64,000 nucleotides of DNA from Hypericum androsaemum (lineage: Eukaryota > Streptophyta > Magnoliopsida > Malpighiales > Hypericaceae), in NCBI GenBank assembly GCA_963995505.1, contig OZ023189.1, positions 14,779,495 to 14,843,494 of the forward strand. The letters run 5' to 3'. The position numbers and the translations under genes are program-made. Below are positions 37,236-49,185 of the stretch, in pieces (the stretch's first letter is position 1; each line of letters opens with the position of its first letter). The notes beneath the pieces were generated by a model. The model worked only from the letters and a program-made list of their open reading frames with translations. It did not search any database and was not told the origin of the DNA.

Positions 37236-37702
37236 GAAGTGTTTTCTGGTTTAACTTGGATGTTGGCAAGGAGGGAGGAGGGGAAAAAGAGAGGAGAAGG
37301 CGGAGAGGTGCCACGTCATCAAAGTGGCTGGTCTAGTTGGCCGGGCAGGTCCGAGCAAGTCCGGGCAGCTGTCCGTGGATCTAAGTAATAGTAATTGGTT
37401 ACGGTTTGATTCAATTGATGAATTTTTTATCATAGGGTACTAAAGTAATTTCTTACGATACCATGAAGTACTAAAATGGACTTTTCCCTAATTTATTTTA
37501 GCAATTTCTTATGAGAAATAATTACCTCAAATTTAATACTTCATTAAATGAACACGTTAGTTTAATAGGAGCATATTCGAGTAATAATACATTTGTACTC
37601 TTTTGAACAACTTGTGTCAGATAAGTGGGTTTTTGAACAACTTATCAAACTTAAGATTCGTAATTGGAGAATACAATACTTCGTGCAAAATTAAATAATT
37701 AC

Positions 37703-38180
37703 CATTGTTTTCAAAAACGACCCGGAACTCAACTCGGATTTTCTTCCGAACTCTGGGTCAACTGGTCCGATCGGTTGAATTGTCGGTCAGACCAGACCTT
37801 TTTTAAATAAAAAAATATTTTAAAAAATTATATATGTATAGTCGTATATGTAATTACACTCACACCTCCAAAATTAATAAAATACATGCACAAATAGAAT
37901 CAAATACTTGTTTTGGGGAAGTTTTTTAAATTTTAGGGTTGAAAATTAGAAAGAAAATGGCAAAATTCGGGTAAGTTTAGGCTCGATTTTTCACTTTTTT
38001 CCCCAAAACCTAACGAACCGGGATTTTTCGGGTCAATTTTCTGGTCCAACCATCCGGTCCGACCGGAAAATCTTCGGTTCGTAAGGTTGGCGTTCTGACC
38101 ATGTTTTTGACCCGCTAACCCTTCCGATTCGTGCTCCTACCGGTCCGACCGCCGGTCCGACCGCCGTCTCGAAAACAATG
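37703..38180. mobile_element. hAT-type MITE, GGTCCGACCGG family
   Basis: Ends CATTGTTTTCAAAAACGA and TCTCGAAAACAATG, perfect 8-bp TSD ATAATTAC at 37695-37702 and 38181-38188, and facing GGTCCGACCGG blocks. Non-coding. Confidence 0.88.
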
Positions 38181-38188
38181 ATAATTAC

Positions 38189-39660
38189 TTGTTCCAAATT
38201 GGTCAATATATGTGAACGTTGCTCTCTAAAAAAATGTGAACGTTGCAATCGGACATGAACTATCGATTTTACCCACAAAAAAATGTTTGCTCGTCCATTT
38301 GAACCAGAAAAGGTCTAATCTTGCTAATCATGCGTTAATATTTTATAAATTCAAGTGATTAATAAAATATCGATATTCTTGTTCTAAGGCTAACCTACAG
38401 TTTTTGAGTTTATGCTACAACCGTAGAAAATATTAATCCTTGTCAGGGAGTGAATTCGGGGAAAAACTAGCCTAAATACGAGTAGATATTTATGAAGCAA
38501 GTAAATTTTTGTGACCAAAGGGTACTTCTGGACTTTTGTTTGAGAGGCGCGCTAATTTCGTAGTGAAAAAAATTTAAAAAGAAGAACAACTACCGCTAAT
38601 ACGAATGGACGTGTGTGTTTATTCGGAGGCGTTTTGGTCTTACAAAACGAAATCGCTGAGAGGCCAAATCTTTGTCCACCAGAGATTATGAAATTTAATC
38701 AGATTTATTGCTAATATTAATTTATACGTACTGATAAAAATAGTAATCTAACTAACATAGTGTTTAATTGTTATGAGAATTTTGTCACAGGTGATATTCA
38801 ACTCAAACTTTGATTAATCGACTCAATAAATATATGAATGAGGAGGTGATATAAATAAATAAATAATAATTTTCTGAGAGGGAAAATTTTTTAAGAAGTA
38901 TCCTCAAACATACTTTAAGAATAGTCAAATTATTTAAGTACCTTTTTGTAAGTAACTTAAGCACAATTGAAGTTATAATAAACAACTTATGAAAATAAAC
39001 AAACACTTGATTCAATTGATAATACGGTTATTTTATCTTAACTAAGAGGTCTCAGCTTTTAAAAATCTCACATGATTTAAAATTATATTAATCAGTTCAG
39101 TGGATGTCCGAATAAAAGGTGATATTTTAAAAAAAATAAACAACTTAATACAACGACTTTCTAATATATGTTTTTTTGGGAAGCTAAATTCGTTGAACTG
39201 TAGCCCTTGTAAATGTATTAGATTTTTGTTGTTTTTTTTTTTTGCACTTTTTGGTTCATAGTATCAACGAGTAATGCATCTAATCCAAAATTTGTTTTTT
39301 GAGAAGTTCTAATCCAGAATTTTGGTATCAACTTGGACGACTTAGTTTCTTTCCTCTGAAGGCATCCAATCTGAGTTCTTGAAATATTTTCTTCTATAGT
39401 GACTAGATAATACCACATCGAATGGTATCGTATAAATTGTAGAATATTCTGAACATTAATGGTAACGTTATTCGCTAAATGATCTCGTACGTCATTGTTC
39501 TCACACGATACATGACATGACGCCAAAATGAGTCGGTATTTCCAGCAGACTGGTAGACAAAAATGTACAATACAGGTAGAGACTAACAGAATGAGTCTAC
39601 TAAAGAATCCTCATTCAGGTCTTCTGTTTTTTCCTTGAATGATTGGATTGTGCGTCCTTG
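38189..39660. other. Intergenic, nothing recognised
   Basis: AT-rich. The last ~100 bases probably belong to the 3'UTR of the PUM23-like locus. Confidence 0.4.
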
Positions 39661-42600
39661 CTAGATCGTTTCTTCACGTCCAAATTTCTTGCGTTTAGAT
39701 GCCACAGACATAGCATGATTGGTACGTTTGTTGCTGGAGACAAAGGCCAGATCAATCTCCTCCCTCATTCTCTTGATATCATTTGGATGTTCTGATGTAC
39801 TAGACTTCGGAGTACTAGAAAGAAACGAGCCACTTTTCGACGACTTGGCTTCAGTTGATCCGAATGTGGCAGAAAGCTCATTGTAAACTGATTGCTTTGA
39901 TTCTTGCTCCGACCGCCACTGGTCAGGTCGATTTGCGAAACTGTGATATGAACAAGCAGTCAGCTGAATCCAACCCGCGCAGTCAAATGCAAAAAATGAT
40001 ACATATGTAACATAATAATTGCCTTCTTGATACTTGCATAAAGAGAATACTGAACTGCAACTGCACTAGATGGAAATCTCATGAAACTATTTGTTCCATC
40101 ATGAACCACAGGCAAAGAGAAGATAGTTAAATAGATGTATAACACTGTCTAATTCCCTGAGAGGCAACAGTTCATCTAAGAAATAGAGAGGCTTACCCGT
40201 CAATATTTAGCTTCCTCAAGAGACATGGGCCTTGCTTTGTCCTTGCAAGATCAGTTCTCGCATCTGACAACTCTGATGCTATAGCCTCTCTAAGGGACAA
40301 GTTACTCGCAGAGAAGCACTTCAGTACAGTAAAAGAACTGGACGAGTGCATTGCGAGCTCTCCAAAATGTCTTTTCAACCTTCAAAAGTTCAGATAAATA
40401 TCAAGTTAGATCAAACACACGATATAACGGGTTAGTACAAAGAAAACAGGATGCATTATGGGATGGTCAGCTCTATTAATTCGCAGTTCTATACATTTTA
40501 TAAAGCGGTAAGCCAATTCAAATGAAGATCGCAATCACCCTACAAAAAACTACACAAATGAATCATTCCTCTACCAAAGTGAAGAGTAGACGTCATTTTG
40601 GTAGTGAAAGTAAATTTGTTTCTAATGTGTGTGTTATCATAGGCATAGGAAAAGCAGAAAATAACAGGAAGGAAAAAAACAATAAGCATGTTTGATGGAA
40701 ACAAATACGCACAATATTAGCAAAATCAACAGGCAATGACATAATTCATGATTAATCTGCGCTTCAGTTTTGCAGAGGCATTGCCATCTAGATATGCTTC
40801 GATTACACGTGCACCTCCAGAATCCTTCACGACTTCCAACTGTGTGGTGATCCTCCATAGATGAGATGCTTGCAGCGAACTTTTGTATGATCTCCTGCAA
40901 AGTGGAAAGAGATACATCAATGATGCTTTGCGAGAATTAGAAGTTCCAAAGCAGACATCAAGAGAATTTGAATCATGAAGGCAGCTTGACTGACACGAAA
41001 TCCAGTTAACTCAAGAAACCAAGAAACACGATCTAACAAGTGATAGTCTCGTCCAAGACAAGAAGAGTAGCTTCCTTGGGCATGCACACCAGCACAGACA
41101 TACAGATGGGCAGACATAGGCACAAAGTTCCTATGATGATTTAATCAGCAAGAAACACCAATCAAAAGATAAGTAAAAGCTACACTTGACAAGAGGATGT
41201 AGACAATCATGAGGTCAAGCATTCAACTTAACTGTGCTACACTATTCGTGAAACAGCTTACGACTGTGACAAGGAAAGTAAGATTAAGAGAAGTTGCATA
41301 CGCCACTAAATCTGAAAACTGCTTGCAGAATCCGAGAGCCGTTGATGTGCATCCTGGCACCATCTGGCCAGTCCCACTGGGGCCTGTTAGTACAGGCAAA
41401 ATAGTTATCAAGAAACAGTACCCGGGGTACTATGTTTCTCGTATCCTCATCAGGTGAAATACAGCTGCAACAAGGGCCTGAACGCACTGTGAAACAATAA
41501 CATGTACCAGAATAGCAGTCAGCGTAAACCTTTTAAAGGAGATATCAGAATTGGTCTTCATCATGAGAAAACTGGTATTGTCTTCAGTTTTCCGGAGAAT
41601 GGGAAGCATAAAGGAGATATCAAGCAACAAACCTGGCGCTCATGAATTTCAAGCCGTTGACATGCCATAAGAAGAGATACAATAACTCCTGAATGCCCCA
41701 TCTATAGAAGATCCGTAAATCTTGTACCCAGTTCTCCCCATATCAACTTTATCTGGTCCACAAATTTAAAATTGATTTTCAAACAACTCAAAAAGTGCAT
41801 TATTGTGATTTACCAAAGACAAAACAAAATACTAAGAAGGGGAGAAAATTTTCATTTGAGCATGAGATCACGGCCACGCACATGTTCATCATTTCTTGTG
41901 CGAGAAATCAATGCCTGGACAACAAAGTTACCACATTGATCGGATGAAAGCTCAAACAAGGAGCTCCTGAAAACTTTGGTCAGCATTTCTTCAAACAAAT
42001 TCTCAGGAGCCACTCCAAGGATTACCTGTAAAATTGTACATTTTAAAATACAGACAATAACATTGGAGAAGAGCAAGGAGCATCACGCAACAGATTGCAA
42101 TTTCCTGCATTAAATTCAGCATAAAACACTTAAGAGACAGCGAATGTCAACGTTTCGTGTCTCTGGTGTGCCTAAAGAAATTAAAGGGATGCACTAAATC
42201 TGCAACATAGACAGTTCTAGCCTGCCATGACAAAGTTAGCGCTGAATAGGAACAAGCTGCTAGATGACACTAGGTTGCTGATATGAAACCTAGCAAATGA
42301 GTACGCTCCAATGCAAAACTTGTCATCCATGGACAAGAAAATGGAAATCAATCTTCTTATACAGAAATTTAAGAAGTTTAGGTCCCGCAAGGCCTTGACA
42401 AAAGACAGATATCACACAATTTAAATACTACAGAGCACAAGAATGTTTGTCCATTTTAATGTGTAACGCACCTCAACCAAGTGACTATATGCAGTTTGTT
42501 TCATGAATTCTACCACGCTGCCCACTGCAGAGAGCTCTAGGACATTTCCTTCCTTCAAAGATTTCAGTCCGCTCAACAATATTGGTATTATGTTCAGCAA

Positions 42601-44435
42601 GTCTTCATCATGGCCTTCCAGTAGCTTCAGAGTCGTCTGCGAAGCAAAAAAAAAAATACCACGGTAAGAATCGAACGCATGCACAAGTTCTTCTATCAAA
42701 ACAAAGGGGAGAAAGATGTCCCTTGAGTTATTCATGCAAAAAAGGATTTAGGGGTACGAACTGGGAACAAGTCCCTGAGAAGACATCAACTTCAGATGTT
42801 TTACAAACTATGCAAAGTTGCAAACTTAGAAAATGAAACAAGGGTAGCAAGAAAATCCCGTGATACCACAAATATGAAATGCAATTTTAATATTCCAAAA
42901 GGATGGACTTTTAAGCTTCAGAAACTATTGTGTAATTAAGCAAATATACAGAAATAACTGTTGTACCAAATCCAGGAAACATGCCTCCTCCTCCTGCAAT
43001 CGACAATCTCACAGAAACCTAATCAACTGAGTCATTTGGAAATGAAGCAGAGACTCCGGCAGTGATAACAAGAAGTAATACATGTGTATCGTTTAGAAAA
43101 GAGTAGATTTTCCAAAGGAGAGCAAAAAAAGATAAATTCTTAATGTACCTGCAATACCAAACTTCCATATTGATCAACTAGTAAGATTTGAATGTCCTTC
43201 TTGCTACACTTCAACATTTCTGACACGAGGAACTTTAGCAAACTGGGGAACCTGTGCTCAACGTATTGTGAACCCCTCTCATTGAAGCGTTCTGCCGAAG
43301 CCAATGTTGACTTTACTGGATGGTACTCGGGGGAATCCAAGGGGACGACGCCAAAAAGGCAAAGAAGACTTCGAAGAACATGAGACCCATAGCGGTCACA
43401 CATCATCTTGATAGGATTCGCCATAATCACCTGAAAAGGACAGAATAGTCTAAGGTGGCGCCCGTACACAAAGTGAAATGAAAATCTTTGTTTCCTGAAA
43501 TTACAAAGAAAGCTTGCTGGTAGTTCATAGGTTCACGTGGATCAGAAATTCGCATTTATATGTCATAATTGTTGCTCATCAGATTCAGAGTACGAAAGCA
43601 TTAAGATGGACGGTGCTACTTCCAACAGTGGATTCAACAAGAAGAAAAACCTACAAAATGGCATCTCGTATAGTAGCAACAAGATGGAATACCAACGAAC
43701 AGAAAGCGTCGCCTGCTTGGCACCTTGCATGTAGATTCTAAAGTCTTTTGAACAACATGGAGTGCTTCATCATCCTGAAGATGCGCGACCAAAGACTTGA
43801 GCCCTGCCTCGGCCACATGCGAACCAGTCCGATCCATCGCATTTATAGGGAAGACCTCCGCACACCCATGTAATAAACCACAGAGATGATCTAAATCGGA
43901 CCCTTCAAGGAGGCTTTCCAAGGTATGGCTAAGTTTGTAATCAGTCGCCAACTCAAACTCCTTCCCCCTTACTTCTTCAAGAGCATTACCACATATCGCC
44001 AACCTCCCCTCCAACTCAAGCCCGCCACTTTCAAGAACATTAGAAATTTCGACAAAGTAATTCGAAGTCTCCGGATCAATCTGCTTCCTGCAACAACATG
44101 TCTTTATACCAAAACAGAATCAAAGAAACCAACTTTGCACCCCATATCTAATACATATCCACACCTTATAACAGATGGTCTTGGTTGAAATTTACTTTGG
44201 TGCTTCAATGGCTTCCTCTCTCTTCCTTCACAGTTGCCAACCCGGATGAACCCTTCTTCGAATCCTTCGCATCGAACCCGAAACTTCCTTTCTTGGGCTT
44301 CCTACCCAAACCCTTCTTCCTCCTCCCTTGCTTGTCTGGTCTGTGCTCCTCCTCCCCTCCCGTTAAGCTATCTCCTACTGTATCACAGCTTCTGCTTCTC
44401 CTCAACACCAAAGCTTTGGACCCAACAGAAACCAT
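39661..44435 (-). pseudogene. PUM23/NOP9-type Pumilio gene, decayed
   Basis: Minus strand, start MVSVGSKALVLRRSR as in Arabidopsis APUM23, a nucleolar Puf-repeat protein for pre-rRNA processing. In-phase exons: 44087-43724, 43430-43149, 42636-42472, 42025-41882, 41746-41633; then 41486 onward, ~40905-40730, ~40380-40195 and the last exon to TAG at 39663-39661. Puf-type text includes MDRTGSHVAEAGLK, CDRYGSHVLRSLLC, VDQYGSLVLQ, SDQCGNFVVQALI and DSGGARVIEAYL; the tail is basic (KRTNHAMSVASKRKKFGRE). Breaks: in-frame TAG at 41704-41702 after RFTDLL, a frameshift near 41450 (AAV versus SPDEDTRNIV), another near 40850, and no clean exon 1 junction (frame closes at ~44205). Splice sites are kept, so decay is fairly recent. 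PUM23 is usually single-copy, so a working copy is expected elsewhere. Confidence 0.85.
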
Positions 44436-44571
44436 AAACACAGAAACTAGGTACAGATTTTCCCAATTGCAACCGAGTAATTTACAATCCCTAATCCAGA
44501 AGGGAAAAAAAAGGAAAAAGCAGAAAAATAAAAACGGTTCTTTTGTCGGATTTCTAACCAACACCCTCCTT

Positions 44572-44720
44572 AAACCCTAAACGGGTTAGAAGAAGATTGG
44601 TATGGGCTTGTGACCAAGTTTTGCTGTTATAAGCCCATTACAATAGAGTCCAGGTAGGCTTTTCAATTGGACTATGATTTGGGCTCATTGCCCATTTAAT
44701 TCTCAATAGAGGGCCCCAGA
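44572..44720 (-). promoter_or_regulatory. Telo-box plus site II motifs upstream of the PUM23-like locus
   Basis: Telo-box AAACCCTAA at 44572-44580, then TGGGCT/AGCCCA-type motifs near 44604, 44634, 44690 and 44730, all within 300 bp upstream of the start codon. This pairing is typical of plant ribosome-biogenesis genes. The promoter thus looks intact although the coding frame is broken. Confidence 0.6.
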
Positions 44721-44739
44721 CCTAGAAAAGCCCAACAAT

Positions 44740-45022
44740 TGTGGCTCTTTTTTTTTTCCAATTCGGAATGTTGGAGTTGTTATTATTTAACCGAGAAATA
44801 TGAAGTTTAAATTCTTGAAGTGTTAAGTACTTAATATTCGATCTTATTCAAATTTAGATTAATCGACATACTGAATGTCTGGATACTAAATGTGTCAACT
44901 TGCCATCTATCAACTACAAGCCATTAATATATTTCAATTCAATTAATAACAAGTACATGCGCGAGGTGGATTTATATAAGTTGTATCTGCTTTATTGAAA
45001 TTTTAATTTTTTTAAACAATAG
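44740..45022. other. Intergenic
   Basis: AT-rich, nothing recognised; ends at the target site of the next retroposon. Confidence 0.4.
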
Positions 45023-45035
45023 TTATGTATGTGTG

Positions 45036-47239
45036 ATACTCGTCGCTGGCGGTGGTTCTTGCCTTTATCGGGCATTGGACTCCTCTTTCGTTAGAGCTCT
45101 TCAGGCAAGCCTATTGCCTCTCCTTCAGCTTCTCTATCCTTCTCAGACGTCGTGCCAGGGGTCTCCGGCGGCTGTAGACGTGGTTGGGGATGGTCCTAGC
45201 TCCTCTCCGGAGAATGCTTCAGATGTTATCCCTGGCAGAAACAAGGTTGGTGTTCTATCAGACAATGGAGCCACATCATATGCGGATCGTGTACGTTTCT
45301 AAGAGAAGGAATGGAAGAACAAAGGTAATTACATTAAGTCCGCACTTTTTGGAGATCAGGTTGTCGTTGAGTTGGATGAAGAGCGTTCAAATATCTGTGA
45401 GAATTTTAGTAAAAGTGTCATCATTGGAAGGCTTGTTATGCCAAAAGGCTCAAAGCCTTATTCGTCGTTTGAATTACGACAATCCATTGCCAAGATTAGG
45501 TCAATTACTTCATGGTCGGTGCTTCTTCTTGGCTCTGAGTATTTTGGGTTCAACTTCAAATCTGGGCATGATAAGAACTCAGTGTGGAGGTCTTCATTTT
45601 GGCAGCTTCCATAGGAAAGGCTTTAGTTACAACATTGGGTTCCTTTTTTCATTCGTCTAAGGCCACTACGACAAAAGCTAAGGTATGGTATGGGTTCACC
45701 TTAGTGGTTTGGGTATTGAATATATGGCTATATATATTATCTTCTGATTGGCTGCTTCGTTGAGTGAGCGTATCTGTTTGGATTCGAGTGCCCTCAACAG
45801 GTTTAATGGCGTGATTATTCGAATGTTGGTTGAGGTAGACTTGGGCAAGCCTTTGCGTGAGAAGGTGCTTTTGAAGTTGAAGAGCAGGAGTGGTATAGTG
45901 AATGTCGTGTACGAGAGCCTTCCAGCCTTTTGTGTTCATTGCACGACTTTGGGACATGTTGAGTCAAGTTATCGTAAGTTGTACCCTCGTGCAGAGGTTG
46001 TAATAACGAAAAAAGATGTTGCGAGGGGTAAGCAGACTGTGCATGATGCTGGTCCAAGTAAACTTACGCAACCAAAAAGGAATATCAATTGTTGCTTGTG
46101 GGTCTCTAATGCGGTGCATGCTTCGGCCAATCGGTTGGGGCAGGAGTGGTTTTAGTCTCGAATGTCTTTTATGCACTGAGAGAAGAGGGTGAAGTTAATG
46201 ATCATGCTGTAGAAGTCTCTTCAGTGGAAGCTTTGGTTTCAAATGCTCATAGTTATTCAAATGATCTTCGTGTTAGGAGGCAACTGTGAAGGCTGGTTCT
46301 CTTCCCATAATAGAGGATAGTTATTTACCAGTTCTACCTCCAACGAGTTTGCAAGTGGAAGAGAGCACAACATTGGCTCTAGTTACTATTTTGGAAAATC
46401 TTGTACACAAAAGAAATGCAACATATTTCGTCATATTTGGTTACAGGGTTGGAGACGGATGCGAATACGAGTTTGGGGCCTATTGCGGGGGAGCAGATTT
46501 CTGAGTTGAATTTTGAACATCTTTCGGTTGAATTCTTGCTGCCCCGTGCATACTCGAATTTAGGTGTTCTTAGTGGTGGAGTGTGTCCTGTGGCTGCCCT
46601 TGCTACTGATTTGGATATCCATCATGATGTTAGTCTCCTTTCATTGGATCCGCTTGTTTCCAATGATGAGATTGGGATACATCAGTATGCTTTGTTGGAA
46701 CTTGAGGGGCGAACTTCAAAAGTGGTACCATGAATACCCCGTGCTTTAAAGCGTAATAGAAGGCCAACTGCAAATGCTTTATATTTCTCAATCACCAAGA
46801 AAGTTTCGATTCAAACTGAAACAGTGTTATTAAGAAATTTTTTGGCTCAAACAAATCAGACAATTGAATATCTCACTCCCTCGCCACTAAAAAATGATCA
46901 ATAACAGATTTTAATCAAAAGAGTTGCTACTTCTCGAGATGTAGCTGTCCAAATTGGTGTAGATTGGGATGGTGAGCCTGCTACGGTGGTAAATGTTATC
47001 AAGCAGGCTGCTATGATGCTCAAGGATCTGGGGATGCCTCCTCCTAAATGAACTTCTACACTTGGCTTGTTTGGTCCAGAATTCAGAGTGTTATGGACAT
47101 TGCGAGATTGTATATGTAATTGGCTTGGTGTTGGATAGCATCTGAAATCTTGGCTTTGTGCTTTGGTGGGTTTTGTAAACTCATGTATCTGTAAATTTTT
47201 TCTCGCATTTTAAAAAATACAATTCTACTTATAAAAAAA
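45036..47239 (+). mobile_element. LINE-type retroposon encoding an ORF1-like protein only (degenerate)
   Basis: Flanked by a perfect 13-bp TSD TTATGTATGTGTG (45023-45035; 47240-47252) with an A-rich 3' end (ATAAAAAAAT), the hallmarks of target-primed reverse transcription. The coding relic shows DUF4283-type text (IIGRLVMPKGSKPYSSFELR, SITSWSVLLLGSEYFGFNF), an RNA-binding middle (LNRFNGVIIRMLVEVDLG), a CCHC-like knuckle FCVHCTTLGHVESSY with its last Cys replaced, and a C-terminus ending MLKDLGMPPPK before TGA at ~47050. Stops at 45300 and 45612 and several frameshifts break it. No reverse transcriptase is present. LINEs normally lose their 5' part, so an ORF1-only copy with a genuine 3' end is unusual. 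Confidence 0.8.
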
Positions 47240-47252
47240 TTATGTATGTGTG

Positions 47253-48229
47253 TACTTGGAATTGAAATCATTAGATTGTGAGTCAAGCCAAGCACGTAAG
47301 CTTCGCCTTATAATTCAAAAGTGAAATTATGCACTATCTATCTATTGCAGGAAAATTGTGGTAGAACGTCGAAACGAACTTAAGAACAGGTCTAGAGTAG
47401 TAGTCCCAAAAGCGATCAAATGAATAGGTAAAGATGGAAGAAGTATGGAAGAGAGAGAGAGAGGAGAAGATCTATAATAGAATAGTTAGAGGAGAAAAGA
47501 TTTGGTGGAGGAGCAAGAACTTTATTGAGAATGTAGGAGAGAAGCAGAGGGGAAATTTTTTTTCGTTTTTCAATGTTCAAATCTTCGAGTTCAATTTTAA
47601 TTTTATGATTCGTTAAATTTTGAACTCTCATAAACAAACTTATCGCATTGACAACTAACAAGTCGCAACAGGTCAAATGATCAAGTTGTTCTAATATTAT
47701 GGTAGAATGAGTTTTCAAAGGGCATATACTTTAACGCCACAATGCGTTAGACAAATTTAAGAAAGTTCAAAGTTTAAAACTTGACAAATATAATATAACC
47801 ATGGTATAAAATTTATCTTCCGAAAAAAATACTTAAAAAAGAATATATCACACTTACAACTATAAAAAATAATCTGCTAATAAAGTATAGTCGTAAAGAT
47901 ATATGGAATCAACCGACCGTTGAAGATAATCCATATGATTAGGTGAATAGACTATAACGAGGACATAATACAACCAGCCATTCTTAATTTATAATCCTGT
48001 GCGGTGTCCTAACGAGCAATACAAGTTTGATGTAAGTTAAAAGATCTCTTTCAAGTATATCATTTCAAAATCCTCTCTACCAAACATCAAAACTAATTAA
48101 GGCACGTCAACGGGAAACATCAATCTCTTTTTAATTCTTTGTTTGAGATGTACTTTTGATGACCAACTAATTAAGGAAAACCCGAAATGTACTTGATTCT
48201 ATTGTTTGTCGGAGGTGGTGTACTTGATT
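47253..48229. other. Intergenic
   Basis: AT-rich; a GA-rich patch near 47435-47550. No gene seen. Confidence 0.4.
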
Positions 48230-49185
48230 AGGGTCTTAGTCGAGGCAAGAGTTTAACTCCTTCTCCCTAAGATGAGATTGCCCCGTATTCAGTGCTTACG
48301 GGCTACAGCAATCGTCCACAAGATACAACGATTAGTTGCTTCCAAGATCGTAACACAACGTGTCTCGAAGCTTCGGCTAACCACTGGATACTCAGAACTT
48401 TCTTGAGAGAGAGAGAGAGAGAGAGAAGAGAGAACGACTATTTCTAATAAATGCTTATGCAATGAGTGTTCGAGGCGAGTTTGGAAGTGAGGGGGAGAGG
48501 CCTATTTATAGGCACTGGATGGGAAGGAGGCAGGCACTCCGAAGGGGCACGATGCACTTTCGAGGAGACACGTCTGTTCGGTCAGCAGGCAGGCTGCCCT
48601 TTACGTACCTCTTCGCCCAGCCAATTCGCTCGTGTCTCTTCGGTAGACATTCTGGATTCCTTCAGCAGGCAGCCCTCCACTCGTGTCCCATCGGTGGGCA
48701 TCTGAGCACAGGCACCTTTTCGCACTTCTTCATGGCCGTTCGGATGGACAGGCCTTCGCTCGCACTCCTTCGCGAGAAATCTCGCAACCCTTCGGCCATC
48801 TGGAAATCTCCGGGACGTTTCAGCCCTTCGTGCCTCTTCGTCCGAGCAGCCTGCACAGGTACGAGTGGTTTTCGAGCTTCGGCAAAACTTTAAAAGTCCT
48901 CGCGACGATGAACATGTGCAAAGTGCCAAGTACGCCACAAAGCGCCCATTGCGACATGCATCCAATGCGCCATGCGCACACGCAACGGTCCGAGTTTATC
49001 ACGTTGGGAGGCATTTTTTGTATTGATATTGGGGGATCCCTACTTTATTTCTTTTTCTTTGTATTTTGTGGAATCCCCCTCCTTTTATTCTTTCTTAAAA
49101 AATTATCCAAAATTGGCCCATTGATATCAAATCAAAGAGATTTTAATTTGTCGCTCACTCTCCCCCCTTGACTCGAATGATTTTC
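48230..49185. repeat. GC-richer island, possibly an LTR or retroelement remnant
   Basis: Composition jumps above the flanks. Present: a GA microsatellite (48404-48425), TATTTATAGG at ~48504 and many TTCGGNNNNNCTTCG-like repeats (48560-48850), then T-rich sequence. The left part (GATTGCCCCGTATTCAGTGC) has the look of a plant Copia-type LTR. Overlapping frames on both strands show no known domain, so none is called. Confidence 0.35.

Larger units (their letters stand above)
24106..37488. mobile_element. MULE-A: outer, interrupted Mutator-like element
   Basis: The left end GGAAAAAGTCTGATTTAA at 24106 pairs with the right end TGGACTTTTCCC at 37488, and both are flanked by the perfect 9-bp TSD TAATTTATT (24097-24105; 37489-37497). 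The left TIR runs 24106-24237, is cut by the Athila element and resumes at 35149. There GCCAACTAAACCAG and CTTGCCAACATCCAAGT are the complement of the right arm at 37240-37340. Without the Athila and MULE-B inserts the element would be about 1.26 kb. Its own interior (about 35315-35450 and 36654-37235) looks like a gene leader with a CT-rich stretch and a GT donor near 36804, perhaps captured, source unknown. No transposase. Confidence 0.85.

Noticed and set aside
43514..43741. Plus-strand frames over the PUM23-like locus
   Set aside because: Antisense shadows in an intron and exon border of the minus-strand Pumilio gene.
48462..49171. Overlapping frames of up to 162 codons on both strands
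   Set aside because: They follow from local GC richness and repeats. No start context, domain or exon structure supports any of them.
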